From: a virus
Virus record (IMG/VR): IMGVR_UViG_3300046703_000026
Span: 1 to 40,485 of that record
DNA length: 40,485 nt
Strand: one strand, 5' to 3'
Positions 17,401-28,100 of the stretch are shown in pieces (positions within the stretch are counted from its first letter, which is position 1; every line of letters begins with the position of its first letter). A program made the translations under genes and the position numbers. The notes beneath the pieces were generated by a model, which saw nothing but the letters and a program-made list of their open reading frames with translations, did no database searches and was not told where the DNA came from.

Positions 17401-18762
17401 CAGGTCGATGCCATAGTCTGCATCATCAATGATGTACGTTCCATACAGCACGTACTCATCATAAAGGACAGGATTAGCAGGGTCGGCAGGGTCGGCGGTC
17501 TTCATGCCTACATACAGTTTCAGTCTAGCAGTTTCGGTAAGGTAGACGCTATTGAAGTACTCTTCCTTGCCAGATACAACCGAGAGATTGAGTTGGTTCA
17601 GGCTGCTGTCTGAGGCTGACAGGATTTGGCTTTCAGACAGGTGGGTATGAATATAATCAGTGCCATTCTTTCCATCAAACACCCACGTGATATCAGCACT
17701 GGCATACCTATTGCAGCTTGAAATAAAGAGCTTCGCATCTCCCACAGTAGCAAGACTACGATAGCCTATGTTGCTGACCAGGGTGAACCTGTCAATCGAA
17801 AAGGTCTTCCCATCTTCAGTATAAAGGATGAGCGTGTAGGGGTTCTGTCCCTCGTAGGCATCAGTCCTAATGAACTGTCCTGCCATGTAGATTGTGCCAT
17901 TGTGCTCGTAGACGTTGGCAATTCTGAACTCACACTGAGATACTTCGAGCTCAGCAGGAAGAGCAACGTAGATATCGCTCCAGGTGTTGGTGTCATAGTC
18001 ATAGTAGACCGCTTCAACATTACCCATGGAGGCGTTGCTCATAAAGCAATAGGTCTTGTTACCAAGTCTGGCAGCACCAGAGAATTGAGCAAGGTCATCA
18101 TAAGCAGTAAGGTCACGCTTAGCTGGCTCACCTTCTGCGGGAGTAGGAAGGTCTACCCTCTTCGGGAACATGAAACGGTAAGGAGCTTCAATCGGAGTAG
18201 TACCATTCATAATAATGGGGCGATAGCCACCATCGTCATAGGTAATCAGAACGGCCTCAGATGTACTCACGGCATGTACGGCATGTACAGGATAGGCTGT
18301 GGGTGGGGTCAGTGTAGCTTCCGCTGCGCTCAGACTTATCGGAGAACCCCAGGTAATACTATACCTTTTGACATCAGAACTGATTACCGCAAAGAGCTTC
18401 GAGCCGAATACTCCAGGCTTAGCACTGGTCGTCAGTGCAAGAGAGGTCTCACTGGCAGAGCCATCTACAACATACTTCAGGGTAGTGCCATCCACAAAGA
18501 ACGTGACGAGCTTACTCAACGTAGCTGAGTAGGCAATCTCCTGCCGAAGTGGATTGTCGATAACTCCTATAGCGTCTGCTACATCTGCTATGGGATTGGC
18601 GTCATCAGTCCAGTCATCGAAGTAGATACGTGAAGGAGCTACCTCAGCCCTCATCAGTAGGTAGTAGCTGTTGGGGATATCAATAGCATTCCGCAGGAAA
18701 GCTCCAGTCGGGTCTATTAGATTTTCTGTCTTATCTACAGCTTGCGTGAAATCCCTTGCCAT
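14464..18762 (-). CDS. Large tail hub protein (baseplate/tail tip)
   Basis: 1432 residues, second largest protein here. The C-terminal 110 residues have the hub pattern M-R-P-D-L-A-L-V-V-G-D-V-Y-K-I-N-Y, V-A-D-V-I-I-E-S-V-Q-F and M-V-I-R-G-R-E-K, as in gp27/Tal-type proteins that form the ring at the tail end. The first ~450 residues have Tyr-, Thr- and Asp-rich strands and resemble a beta-propeller insert; the middle holds further beta domains, including lectin-like stretches. Between the distal tail protein and the spike-like protein, this is the expected hub position. Start and stop are both TAATG-coupled. Two palindrome copies (15478, 18328) lie inside. No protease or lysozyme motif is obvious. 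Confidence 0.65.
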   Translation of the reverse strand: MARDFTQAVDKTENLIDPTGAFLRNAIDIPNSYYLLMRAEVAPSRIYFDDWTDDANPIADVADAIGVIDNPLRQEIAYSATLSKLVTFFVDGTTLKYVVDGSASETSLALTTSAKPGVFGSKLFAVISSDVKRYSITWGSPISLSAAEATLTPPTAYPVHAVHAVSTSEAVLITYDDGGYRPIIMNGTTPIEAPYRFMFPKRVDLPTPAEGEPAKRDLTAYDDLAQFSGAARLGNKTYCFMSNASMGNVEAVYYDYDTNTWSDIYVALPAELEVSQCEFRIANVYEHNGTIYMAGQFIRTDAYEGQNPYTLILYTEDGKTFSIDRFTLVSNIGYRSLATVGDAKLFISSCNRYASADITWVFDGKNGTDYIHTHLSESQILSASDSSLNQLNLSVVSGKEEYFNSVYLTETARLKLYVGMKTADPADPANPVLYDEYVLYGTYIIDDADYGIDLGSRDCKVSCINESQWRLSGLSMPFYAEFFGKSALFDPMTEDSGKLYTAPGGSMTTTKFSIDFWNHEGYTYTGGGLTITPVDLIVSGGVDYKETTGAHHLGFINKDEISSILNLDSNPKITANTLNINIYGWSHAVSGDNNDDIHLIFIVEDEDGNEKAPVITIADTRRFPNTYPTAKAGDYPIVVSITNTGDHADAWVIGDRIKKVGLSFHCANATWFCPARVDFLDGVEVPLVWSDTNTSWTKQDNGTFKVPSTGRPFIMFAEKPYNAWNFNQSSIFGNSITGGIANYPTACGLVGHAETASDYIVGRYNRTTSKAEIVLCRGGIERELVNAAPGFTAIDDPTGDCNMGLQFIHKDGTYILNMWNYTTDNFETVVSYDWKETDGFQFTSRVVAMRCGIYGNIAAPWVRIMGYYAGNSETVTNADGIPVNPLDSISAFPDSGTLRIRENKYTYGPTTGHPASGKITPPTYCRGPYQFRNMGIYAPPYGNNKAGLECRDFDYTASEDSLTGYLIALDSGANFICAGADWTIWITTEGSVTNLYNRARYYSDNAQIGQLYHTLMNKVWITGGFIGVTGISPTKTRHAEGELAFLELPGEIKCYWYQGAGGLDDTTVSDLIRIVSNLCGASANFPGDFTQTSLSVTGETDITTSEFSEGFDFKYELDAPTSHEIRTNVVVTPDNYEEKDAIDEDTGLKVVMTSLGAGAFQFWAVSTPSGTPLYSMKYTLPNATTKQKYRVLFHEDFVSLYHNDIWIATVAFDGLEYDEINGTTVKMYISAPTTIRNVIVRELADWREAVYIDLETDGRSALSSIIQERPVEAVPEPDGTMDYWYAFTRDEITAVRAPIRHRYHHAVPTEGASDAIIQGVEDVKTWQNADFAKALGFSTKLMRLPNLTVGALHAAVIMMRKTYESRHTHEITMRPDLALVVGDVYKINYTPWGSIIPQVADVIIESVQFTFQMIGENTDNSMVIRGREKVTY
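15478..15495. repeat. Dispersed palindrome, exact core
   Basis: GCTCAGACTTGTCTGAGT, inside the hub gene, codons for T-Q-T-S-L-S. Confidence 0.6.
18328..18345. repeat. Dispersed palindrome, one mismatch
   Basis: GCTCAGACTTATCGGAGA, inside the hub gene, one core mismatch. Confidence 0.45.
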
Positions 18763-19187
18763 TATGAGCCCTCGTTATCCCTGATGTACTGTAGGTTTAT
18801 CTGTACGATATGCCATGCGTTTGAACCCTCAAGCATGGTTGTGAGTGGTGTCGGTTCCAAAGAGCCAGTGAAGAAGCAATCAAACTTACTGCCATAGTGG
18901 TCAGTAAGAGTAATCACGTCAGAGGGAACTGCGTTAGGATTTGTCAATCTCCAGAGTGTCCTTAGGTCTGTCATGTCTCCATAGTCGTTACCCTGGTCGT
19001 CCTCAGGAACACGCAGGACGTACATGAATGCCCTGAGGATTGGGCCAGAGGCTTTGTCTGGAGTGCCATCTACGGCGAACCTGAGACTATCTGTACGTGG
19101 TTCGGGAACCTTCAGGTCAATCGCCTTGAACCACTTTATCAGAGAACCGTTGCTATTCTCAAGGACGATATACTTATTTGTAGCCAT
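18762..19187 (-). CDS. Distal tail (Dit-like) or small tail protein
   Basis: 141 residues. The sequence opens with strands (NKYIVLENSNGSLIKWFKAI) and contains T-L-W-R-L-T-N-P-N and a closing A-W-H-I-V-Q-I-N-L-Q-Y-I. It lies between the tape measure and the hub, where a distal tail protein is normally encoded, but is shorter than classic Dit proteins, so it may be a tail-tip adaptor. AGGAGG eight bases before the ATG and TAATG coupling on both sides support the call as a real gene. Confidence 0.55.
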   Translation of the reverse strand: MATNKYIVLENSNGSLIKWFKAIDLKVPEPRTDSLRFAVDGTPDKASGPILRAFMYVLRVPEDDQGNDYGDMTDLRTLWRLTNPNAVPSDVITLTDHYGSKFDCFFTGSLEPTPLTTMLEGSNAWHIVQINLQYIRDNEGS

Positions 19188-22100
19188 TACAGTTCCTCCT
19201 CCACAGCTTTGACGACATAGCGCTTGAGCTCTTCGTTGCCGATGTTGACGATAATCAAGGCTGGCTCACGTTCTCTCCTATCAGATGCGACAGTAGATTT
19301 CATGCTTGTTGAGTCCCATGGCTTGTAGGGAGTAATCTTGCCGTTGACGTTTGGAACGAACCATTCTGGCTTACCATGCTCACCAACCACTTGAGGCTCT
19401 CCAGCACCTATCGGGCTGCCAGTAGCAGACATGTGAACTTGTTGGATATGAGCATTCAATTGTGACGCTGGCCCTGTCCAGTCACTAGCAATTGGACAAG
19501 TGACATTGGGGTCATTACCAGAAGGAGGATTGCCACCAGACTGTGGTGTACCACCGAGAAGAGCTACCCACTCCTTGAGCTTGGTGTCCCAAAGGGTAAC
19601 AAAGTCTACACCATTCTTCTGGATATCCTCAGTCATGGTCTGCTGTTCGAGCATGGTGGCACTGATGCCAGCTTGCAGGGTAGCATAGTCGGCTGCGTCC
19701 TGAGCTTGTTTAGCCTGAATGCCTACCATCTGTTTCTGGAGTTCCCACTGCTCACGCTGATACTCACGCTGAAGGTCACGTAGCTGAGTCTCCAATACTA
19801 CACGTTGCTCGAAGAACTCTTTTTGCTTGGCGATGCCTTCCTCTTGGAACTTTTGATTTTCCATGAACTGTTGCTTCTGAAGGTCAAAGCGTTCATCCTC
19901 AAGAGCCCACATTTCTTCCTGGCGCTTGCGGTTCTTATCAATCTGGTCGCCTTCCTGGTCATGGGTAATCGTAGCACGAGACATCTGGCGCTCAGCCAAT
20001 CGGCGGTCACGCCCTGTCATAAAGCGTACATTCTCCTGGAAGTCTTCGACTTGCCAACCCCACTGCTGGTTACGCTGCTGGTCTTGAGTAACCCAATCCT
20101 GGCGTGTCCAGCCACGCTGCATATTCATCTGCGTCTGCTGCATACCCCAATTTTGCTGAGCTTGCTGCTGCTGCATCTGGAGACCTTGCTCCTGACGCTG
20201 GAAGCCCCATCGCTGTTGCTCGTATCCAAGGTTCGTCGTCTGGTCTTGGATGCCCCACATCTGAGGCGTGTATTTCATAGCGAGAGCTAACTGAGCCGCA
20301 GAGTTGCCAGCATAGGCAGCTTGGTTCTCTGCCTGTTGTACCATAAGATAGTTCTGAGCACCCTGGAGACCAGCCATCGCAAAGTTAGTGCCAGGAACCT
20401 GATAGCCTTGCGAGAATGCCTGACCTACCCCGCCCTTCCAGTTCATAGATGAACCGAGGTTCTGTTGTAGCATCCCAAATAGTGGGTGTGATGCACCAGA
20501 CACAGTGAAGGCTGGAGCGTTGAGAGGCATTCCTGCCATCCCCATCGGAGCATTCGGCCCCCAAATATCACGGCTTGCCATAAACCCTGGTATCTGAGTT
20601 TCAGTTCCAGGGATGTTCAAGCCATTGGCTACGCCCTGAGTAAGGGCATAGGGCTCGAATTGAGCTATACCCTGTATCATGTTCTTATAGTAATCGTTAT
20701 AGGGTGTACCCATTGGCGTTACCCTGGCTTCTGGCATACCACTAGCTACCTCAGCTTGCCAGTTTAGCATAGAGAGAACATCTGCCTTCTGTGGTTCTCG
20801 TAAAGACCATCCCATCGCCATCTGTTCAGCGGCGGCAGCACCCCACTGAGTCTCCTTCGCAAACCTTGTGATTTGCTGCGGAGTTCTATTTGCCTGTAGA
20901 TATTCCATCTGAGGCTGAGCGACACTATAGGGTACTCCCTGCTGCATAAGCATTTCTCTGGCAGCGAGCAATTGGTCTTGAGAACCCTGCTGTATAATTC
21001 TCTCTGATGGAACCATTGACTCCATCTGAGCTCTATAGTCCTGATAATATTGTTCTGTCTTTCCAGGTACTAGGGAGCGCTGCATAGCAACCGACTTAGC
21101 TAAGTCAGACATTTCATCCAGCATCTTCTGGAGCTCACCGACACTTTTCCCGCTGAGACCCTGCTGAGTAGTCCATGCTTCAGTGTCAGTCCTGCCAAGA
21201 TAGTTAGACTGGATTGCGCCAATCTGGTTGACCAGTTGGCTTACATTCTCGGCTTTCTGAGACCTGATTGCCTCTATCCCTAACTCTTCCTGAGTGGGGG
21301 TATGTGTTAGCATAGCAGCGTTTGGCTGCTGGACATTCCACCCGAACTGCTTTTGCTGTTGCCACTGCTGCATTTGGTTCGTGAAAACTCCAGCCTGTGG
21401 TGTGCCAGCATACTGACCAAGGGTAGATGTATAGTTCTGTAATTGAGTCCAGTCCATGCCCTGAGTTGCATAGGTAGCGGCAGTACCCATTTGCTGAAGT
21501 ACACCCTGTCCAGCCTCAAGATACTTGGACATCGTTGGCGTCATCGTTCCCATTGACTGAAGGAAGGCTTGACCTAGTTGTCCACCACCATATTGAGCTC
21601 CGTAGCCCCTACCAGTCAACGTCATAATATTTGACATCACCTCAGGTGACATACCAGTCTGCTGCATGTAGGCGGCTACCTTGGAGTACTGGTCTTGAGC
21701 AATGCCAGTGGAAGCGCCAAAGGAGTAAGCCTTCGCCACGGCCTCAGGAGAGAGCTCTGGATTTTCCTGAAGAATAAGGCGCATCGCTCTGATGTTGGCT
21801 TTGTTCGCTTCCTCTGCTGTAAGTTTGCCACCATGCATCGTACCAAGTTGAGAGACCATCGAAGCTGGTGTAGCACCACGGCCCATAAGGAAACCAACTT
21901 CTTGGTATCCCTGAGTAGCCTCTTTGGTTCCAGATGGATTTAGTATTTGAGCTATAGTGTCAGTAAGACTAAATATCTGACCTATTGCCTCGCCAGGAGT
22001 AGACCCAATCCTCGAAGCATAGGCCATTCTCTGACCTACAGGTTCAGGGTTCTGAGCTTTCTGAGCACCTGTTCCGATTAGAGATGCTGCCGCCAAAACT

Positions 22101-25100
22101 CCACCAATCGCTGGAGCGTACTTGGATAGCATAGAGTCTTTACCACCAAGGCTACCAATCCAGGCTGCATACCCAAAGCCACCAAGACCAGCTACGGCTG
22201 TATTGTAAACATCCGATAGCCCAGGTGTGGTTTGAGCAAATGTCTGAAGACCTGGAAGTCCCTGAACTTCACTGCCATACAGAGCCTTTAGGTTCTGTAT
22301 ACGTTGTGCCTGATTGTATGGCATGTATGGTGTGCCAGACATCTGTCCTGCTGCCCCGCCAAAGACGCCCTCTAGCTGAGCAGCCTCAGCGCCACTATAG
22401 GTCATGCCTCCAGTGGCTAAACCGAACATACGACCAGCGAACATCATACCCCATCCACCAAGAGCCTTGCGAGCCATGCCCCCAAAGCCAGCCAGTCCCC
22501 TTGGTTGTGCTTCTCCTGGTAGTACACCAGCCAATTCTTCATTTCTAGCAGCTTCAAATTTTGCTAGGTCTTCCGCTTGCTTGATGCCACGAGGAACAAT
22601 ACCAGCTATCCTCTCTAGCTGTCCTGTGGCATTTCGCTGAAGAAGACCAGCTTCCTCAAGAGGCCCACCCACCTTCTCGGTCTTTATCTGCGCCGATATC
22701 TGAGAGCCTTCTTTGACAAGTCGAGTCTCCTCGTTCTTGGCAGTGTTGTAATCTATGGAGCCCTTCCTTAGGGCTTCCATATTGTCGTATAACTTCTGAG
22801 ATATTGTTGAAAGTTTCTCGAAGTGAGCAGCGAGAACTGACCCCATAGGAGCGCCAGCGGTATCTTTGGTCTTCGTGACCTCGAAGGCTTTGGATGCAGT
22901 GATTAGAGGTACTCCAGCCTGACCCTCTTGTGTTGATGTGTCACGCACCTGACGTGCCAAATCTATAACTTGGCTTCGCTGTGCCGCTGGTAATTTGTCG
23001 AAGGCTATTTGACTTTCGTTCTTGATGACCTGTCCAGCAAGTCTGTACATCTCGTGCAACTGCTGTCCTGGCTTCTGGAAACCACCAAATTTCTTGGTTA
23101 TATCCTCGGAGCTCATATTAGCCAATGCCGCAGATGCTTCAGCTACAGTGGTAACTGAGGTTCCAGTAACAGCGCCTAGCTTTGCAAATAGAGCCTGATT
23201 AGCTGCATAAACTCCCCTATTCAGGTCTGGAGCGCCAGAACTCGTCTGTGGGAAGAATTGGTTGTACTGCTGTAAGAACCTGTTAGCTTGAGCGGTTGGG
23301 TCAACCTGTCCAGGCTTGGGAGCCAAAGGAACTCCACCACTTGGAGCAACAGGAGCACCAGTTGTGCCACCAGGGGCTACAGGGGTTCCAGCCGTAGGAG
23401 CGCCACTTCCAGTGGGAGGAGCGTATCTTCCAACCTGATTGACAAAATTGCTATTGTCAAGTCGTTTGTTTATCAGTTGCTCCATACGTGCCTTGCCAAG
23501 AAGAGTCGGAGCCTGACGTTGTTCTCCAGCCAGACGAGCTAACTCTTCTGCATCTTTTTGAGTATAGCCACCAAGAACTGGAGTGGTGGGTATGGCAGTG
23601 GGAACAGTGGTAGCGGCTGGAGGGGTAGCGGCGGGAGGTTGCACTGGAATAGTGGCCTGTTGACTCAGAGGCGTCTGAGCTTGAGTAGTACCACTAGTAG
23701 TACCAGTTGCTCCAGGCATAGGTGGCATAAATGGCATTCCTGCAAATGCAGAGCCCATACCAGACTGGATGACAGAGGGGCCTGTAGCCTGTGTCTGTGT
23801 CAAGTCCTGGTAAGCGCCTACACCAATCGAGCGTAGGGCTTTGTAGGCAGCACCCGCAGTATCCATCATCGCTCTCACATGAGAGAGAGGTTGTCCTGCC
23901 GCCTGTAATTGCTTCTGACGTTGTTCCCAATAAGCTGGAGCGGCTGCGGCGATGTCCCACATCTTGGCAAGCGACCTTGGTCTGGCAGCCAGCACATCTC
24001 TTGAGCCAGCGGCTATCTGCTGTGTAAGCTCATCGTGCTGTGTAGGGTTAGAGACATACGAAGTGGTAATCCCTGCGCCCCAATATCCAGGCTGATGTTG
24101 CTCTTCAATCATACCCTGAATAGCTCCGACATCGGCGTTAGCGCCCTTCTCGATTTCAGTAGCCAATGGACTACCAGCCTGAACGAATGTCGGACGAGAA
24201 CCAAAGCGACCAGCCAATAAGTTCTCTTGTGCTTCTTTATATTCAGCCTCGGTCTCAAAGCGTGAGCGCAGTGGTTGGAGTATCCGCTCAGCGGCAGCTT
24301 CACCTTCTTTACCACCCCTGGCAACATCCTTCAGGTTTTCTTCAATTGTCCAGGGAGTAACACGTGACTGTAGCTTGGCTGCTGGTAGACGCTCTTTGAT
24401 GATTTGCTCTCGTGTAATACCAGCGCTTACGTGCTTGAGTTCCTCGAATTGCATGAAGGACTCTTGCCCAGGTCTACGTACATTGTGTACAAAGTCTTCG
24501 GTTGCAGACACAATGGTTTCATGCTGCTGACCAGAGAGTTTACCTCTCCATGTGAACGGAGAAGACCAGGGGAACGCAGGATTGCTGGCTTCCACACTTT
24601 CGAGTCTACCAGTGTCTTCGTTATAGCGCATGGGATTGACACTCTTCCATCCAGCCTTTTCTCCCATGATAGCTCCAAGTCGAGCCTCCATGATAGTGCC
24701 AGCTTCTAGGTACTTATTCCCCTCAGATGGGAAAAGCATATTGGACAGCTTGAATGGATTTTGATATCCAAGGAACTTTCCAACAGAATAAACATTGGAT
24801 GCAAGTAGGGACTGTTCACGATACTCTTGGCGAGGCCTCTTACCCAATGTGGTGTTAGTCTCGTATTTGGGGCCGACTCCAGCCAGGGCTGGAACTTCGT
24901 GACCACGTATCTCTACAGGCATATCTGCTACCTGTTCGTACATCGTGCCGAGCTCAGAGGTCAGCCCCATCTTACCAAAGCCCAATAGGTTCTGGATGTT
25001 ACCCAATCCCCATGCAAGAGTATTATTGACACCCCTACCAAGGTTCTGAGCTCCACGCATGAACTTCATAGCTGTATCAGCAGGGAATAATTTACCCTTC

Positions 25101-28100
25101 ATCATATTGAAGAGTGGTTGCTGAAGAGCGGCATTCTGCATGAGTAATTGCCCTTCTTCAGTCTGAGCAAATGCATCTGGAGGTTGCCACCCAGGTTCAT
25201 TGAGAGCCTTCGATGCTACAGCCTTGCCGAACATAGCTCCGAGGATAGGCATATTGAACATCTTGAGGCGGTTTTCGTCCTGAGCGTAATTGGCCCTGAA
25301 CCAATCCATACCAGCATCACGCATCGCCTGAGCCTTCTCGACTATCGTTCCCTTGCCCTGATAAGGGCCAGTGAGTGCCTCTTGTAGACTTGTCTGCTCA
25401 TAGTACTGGCGCTCCATCTCCAAATTCGGAGTACCAGCGTTCCTGGCAGCCTGTATGTCTCTCCACATATTCACATCGAGTGGATTACGCCCTGATGCTG
25501 GAACAAACGCTCGTGAGCCTTCAGGAGAGAAGTCGCTTGCCAGAAGTTCTGGAGTTGGTAAGAACTGCTTGCCCAATAAGTTGCTTGGCTGGATGGCAGA
25601 GTAGAGCATGTTCTGAGTAGTCTGCATGATACTCGCCTTGTCCAGGCGGTTATTCTGAGCAGCCTTACTCGTCCAGTTTATATCGTTCTTGTCATTCGTC
25701 AAACCCCATCCCATGCCAAGGGTTCCAACGCCACCGCTAGTACCTGTTGACAAGAAAGACTTTTGGTACATCTCCACCAGTGGTGTTGGGTTCTTGGCTA
25801 AGATATCCAAGAATGGCTGGTATAGCTGAGCACGAGTGCGGCGAGCTTGCATGATTTGTTCAGTCGTCCATCCACTGACGGATTGCTGAGCTTCTCTTGC
25901 CCTAGTGTAGTTATAAGTACTACCCATCATGGTCTTTGAGCCCGACCATGTTTGTAGGCTTTCCTTGAGCATCTGGTATGGATATAGGCCAGCTTTGTCG
26001 TACTGTGTACCCATCAGCTTAGCTATGGCAGCCATGCCACCAGAGCCAGTCTTTAGAATGTTCTGATAGAGCGGGTCAAATTGCTCACTCATGCCAGAGG
26101 GAAATAGTCCCTCAAGTATCTTGCGATAAGGGACACCAGCGACCTCTCGAAGACCAGTCTCAACGCTTGGTCTGAGCTCGCCCTTTCTGGTGAATGCCCC
26201 AAACTGTACGGACAAATTTCCACTCTTCCCACGGCGAGCACTTGTGATGCCCATCGCAGCCCACAACTGGTCTAAGTCAAAGTCGCCACCAAGAATGGAG
26301 GATAGTCCAGCCCCAATACGAAAGACGGAGTTGGACATACCACTTGCAATAGGCACTGCCGAGCCCCTACGTTCTAGCTGTTGACTTGTGACAAGGTTGC
26401 CAAAGAACGCAGAGCCCTTACCTTCTAGCAGAGGCCATCTACCGCCAGAGATAGGAAGCCCCATCTCTTTGACGTATTGCTTCACTGCTGAGGGCATCCG
26501 TATCTTGGAGTTCTTACCCTGGATAGCGTTCCACATCTGGTTTACGTCTTCTTCAGTTGGTTCAACACCAATGCCAGTAAGACCATGACGAATAGATGCT
26601 CTGGCGAGCTCTTCAGGAACATAGACCTCGTTCTGTTTCAAGCCCTGCCAGTATGAATAACGAGCGTTTGTGATAGGCACATCGCTTCCGAACAGTGCTT
26701 TATTGCCTTCGGTCTTCACGCCCTCGGAGAGTCCAAACCTCTTAGCGAGGTAGTTATATATCTTATTCCCACCAGACATGACAGCATCGGGGTCATGGTA
26801 AGTAGAACCCTCAATGCCCTGGCGAATAGCACCCTGAGCCATGTTCCATAATCGGGTCTTATCTTCTCCAGTGACACTCTCTTCTGCCTGAGTACGAATG
26901 GCATGAGTGGATGGTAGGTAGTACCCTGGCGCTGTCTCAAAAGCAAGAGGTCTGGTCTTCAGGGTATCAGGTTCTACATTCGGGAAGTATTCCTGAAGTT
27001 TAGACTCGAAGGCTGTCAATCCCGCAAGGGTCGAACCACTCCTACCAAGGGATGACATCAAGCCCACGTCCGATGACATCTTGCTCGCCATCTGCTCAGT
27101 GATGGTTGTAGACTCTGGTATTTCAAAGCCTGAGGTTCCTCTTGCCCTATCTACCATGGATAGAGCGGTCAATTGAGCCGCTCCCCATCGTGCAGGGTTC
27201 CTCATCTCGTGTATCTTCTGAGCCTCAAGCCCACGTGACAAATTACCAGCAGCTTCAGTATCAAGAGTGGACAGTCCAAGAGCAGCAGCGTAGTCAGGAG
27301 CCTTGGCTGTAAGTAGTCCAGCGATTTCAGCATTAGCTCTACCACCACCGCTCCACTCTAGGCCAGCACTGGATATACCTGTAACCGCAAAGCCAGGGAT
27401 ACCATGCGTCCTCATCCTCTGACCATTCTCGGCTTGCGCTGCAAAGCCAAATTGTTTCTGAAATGCAGCTTCAGACTCAGCAGCACCCATGTTGGGATTG
27501 GCAAGCTGATAGGGAGATAGAAGGGTCTGATACTCTTGCTCTTCATACATCCTGGATACCTGGGTGGTCATGTCCGAACCCACAAAGCCTGTGCCATATC
27601 TCCTCAGATTTGTAAGGTTCTGAGGAGACTGAGCCATGGTGTTGAGTTCAGTCTCAGACATCTGAGAAAGTTGCTGAGTAGTTCTACCACCAAGAAAGAT
27701 GCGCTGTAGGATATCTCTACCAACCTCATGCGCTGGTAGTCCCATAAGTTCACTCATGCGGTCAATATCAAGACGAGCCGCAGGGTTCTGAGCCCTGGCT
27801 GTTCTGGTCTCTCCAAGCACTGTAGTAACACCCTCGTACTGTTGTGCAAGAGCCTGAGCCTCTGCACCAGTCTTCTGAAGCTCAGATAATCTGAGGTCTT
27901 CAGCGTACTGAGAGAGTAGTCTCTCTTGTCGAGTGGCATTCAATCCACCGAGGGAAGTAATCATCTTCTCTGGTAATGACTTTATTTCAATGGACGTTGT
28001 AGTGATGGGAATAGGCGACTTTGTGCCAACGTTGATTACTGGTCTGCCAGCTTCTTCGGTAAGACCAATCTTCTCGCCTTCTCCAGCCCACTTAGCGTTT

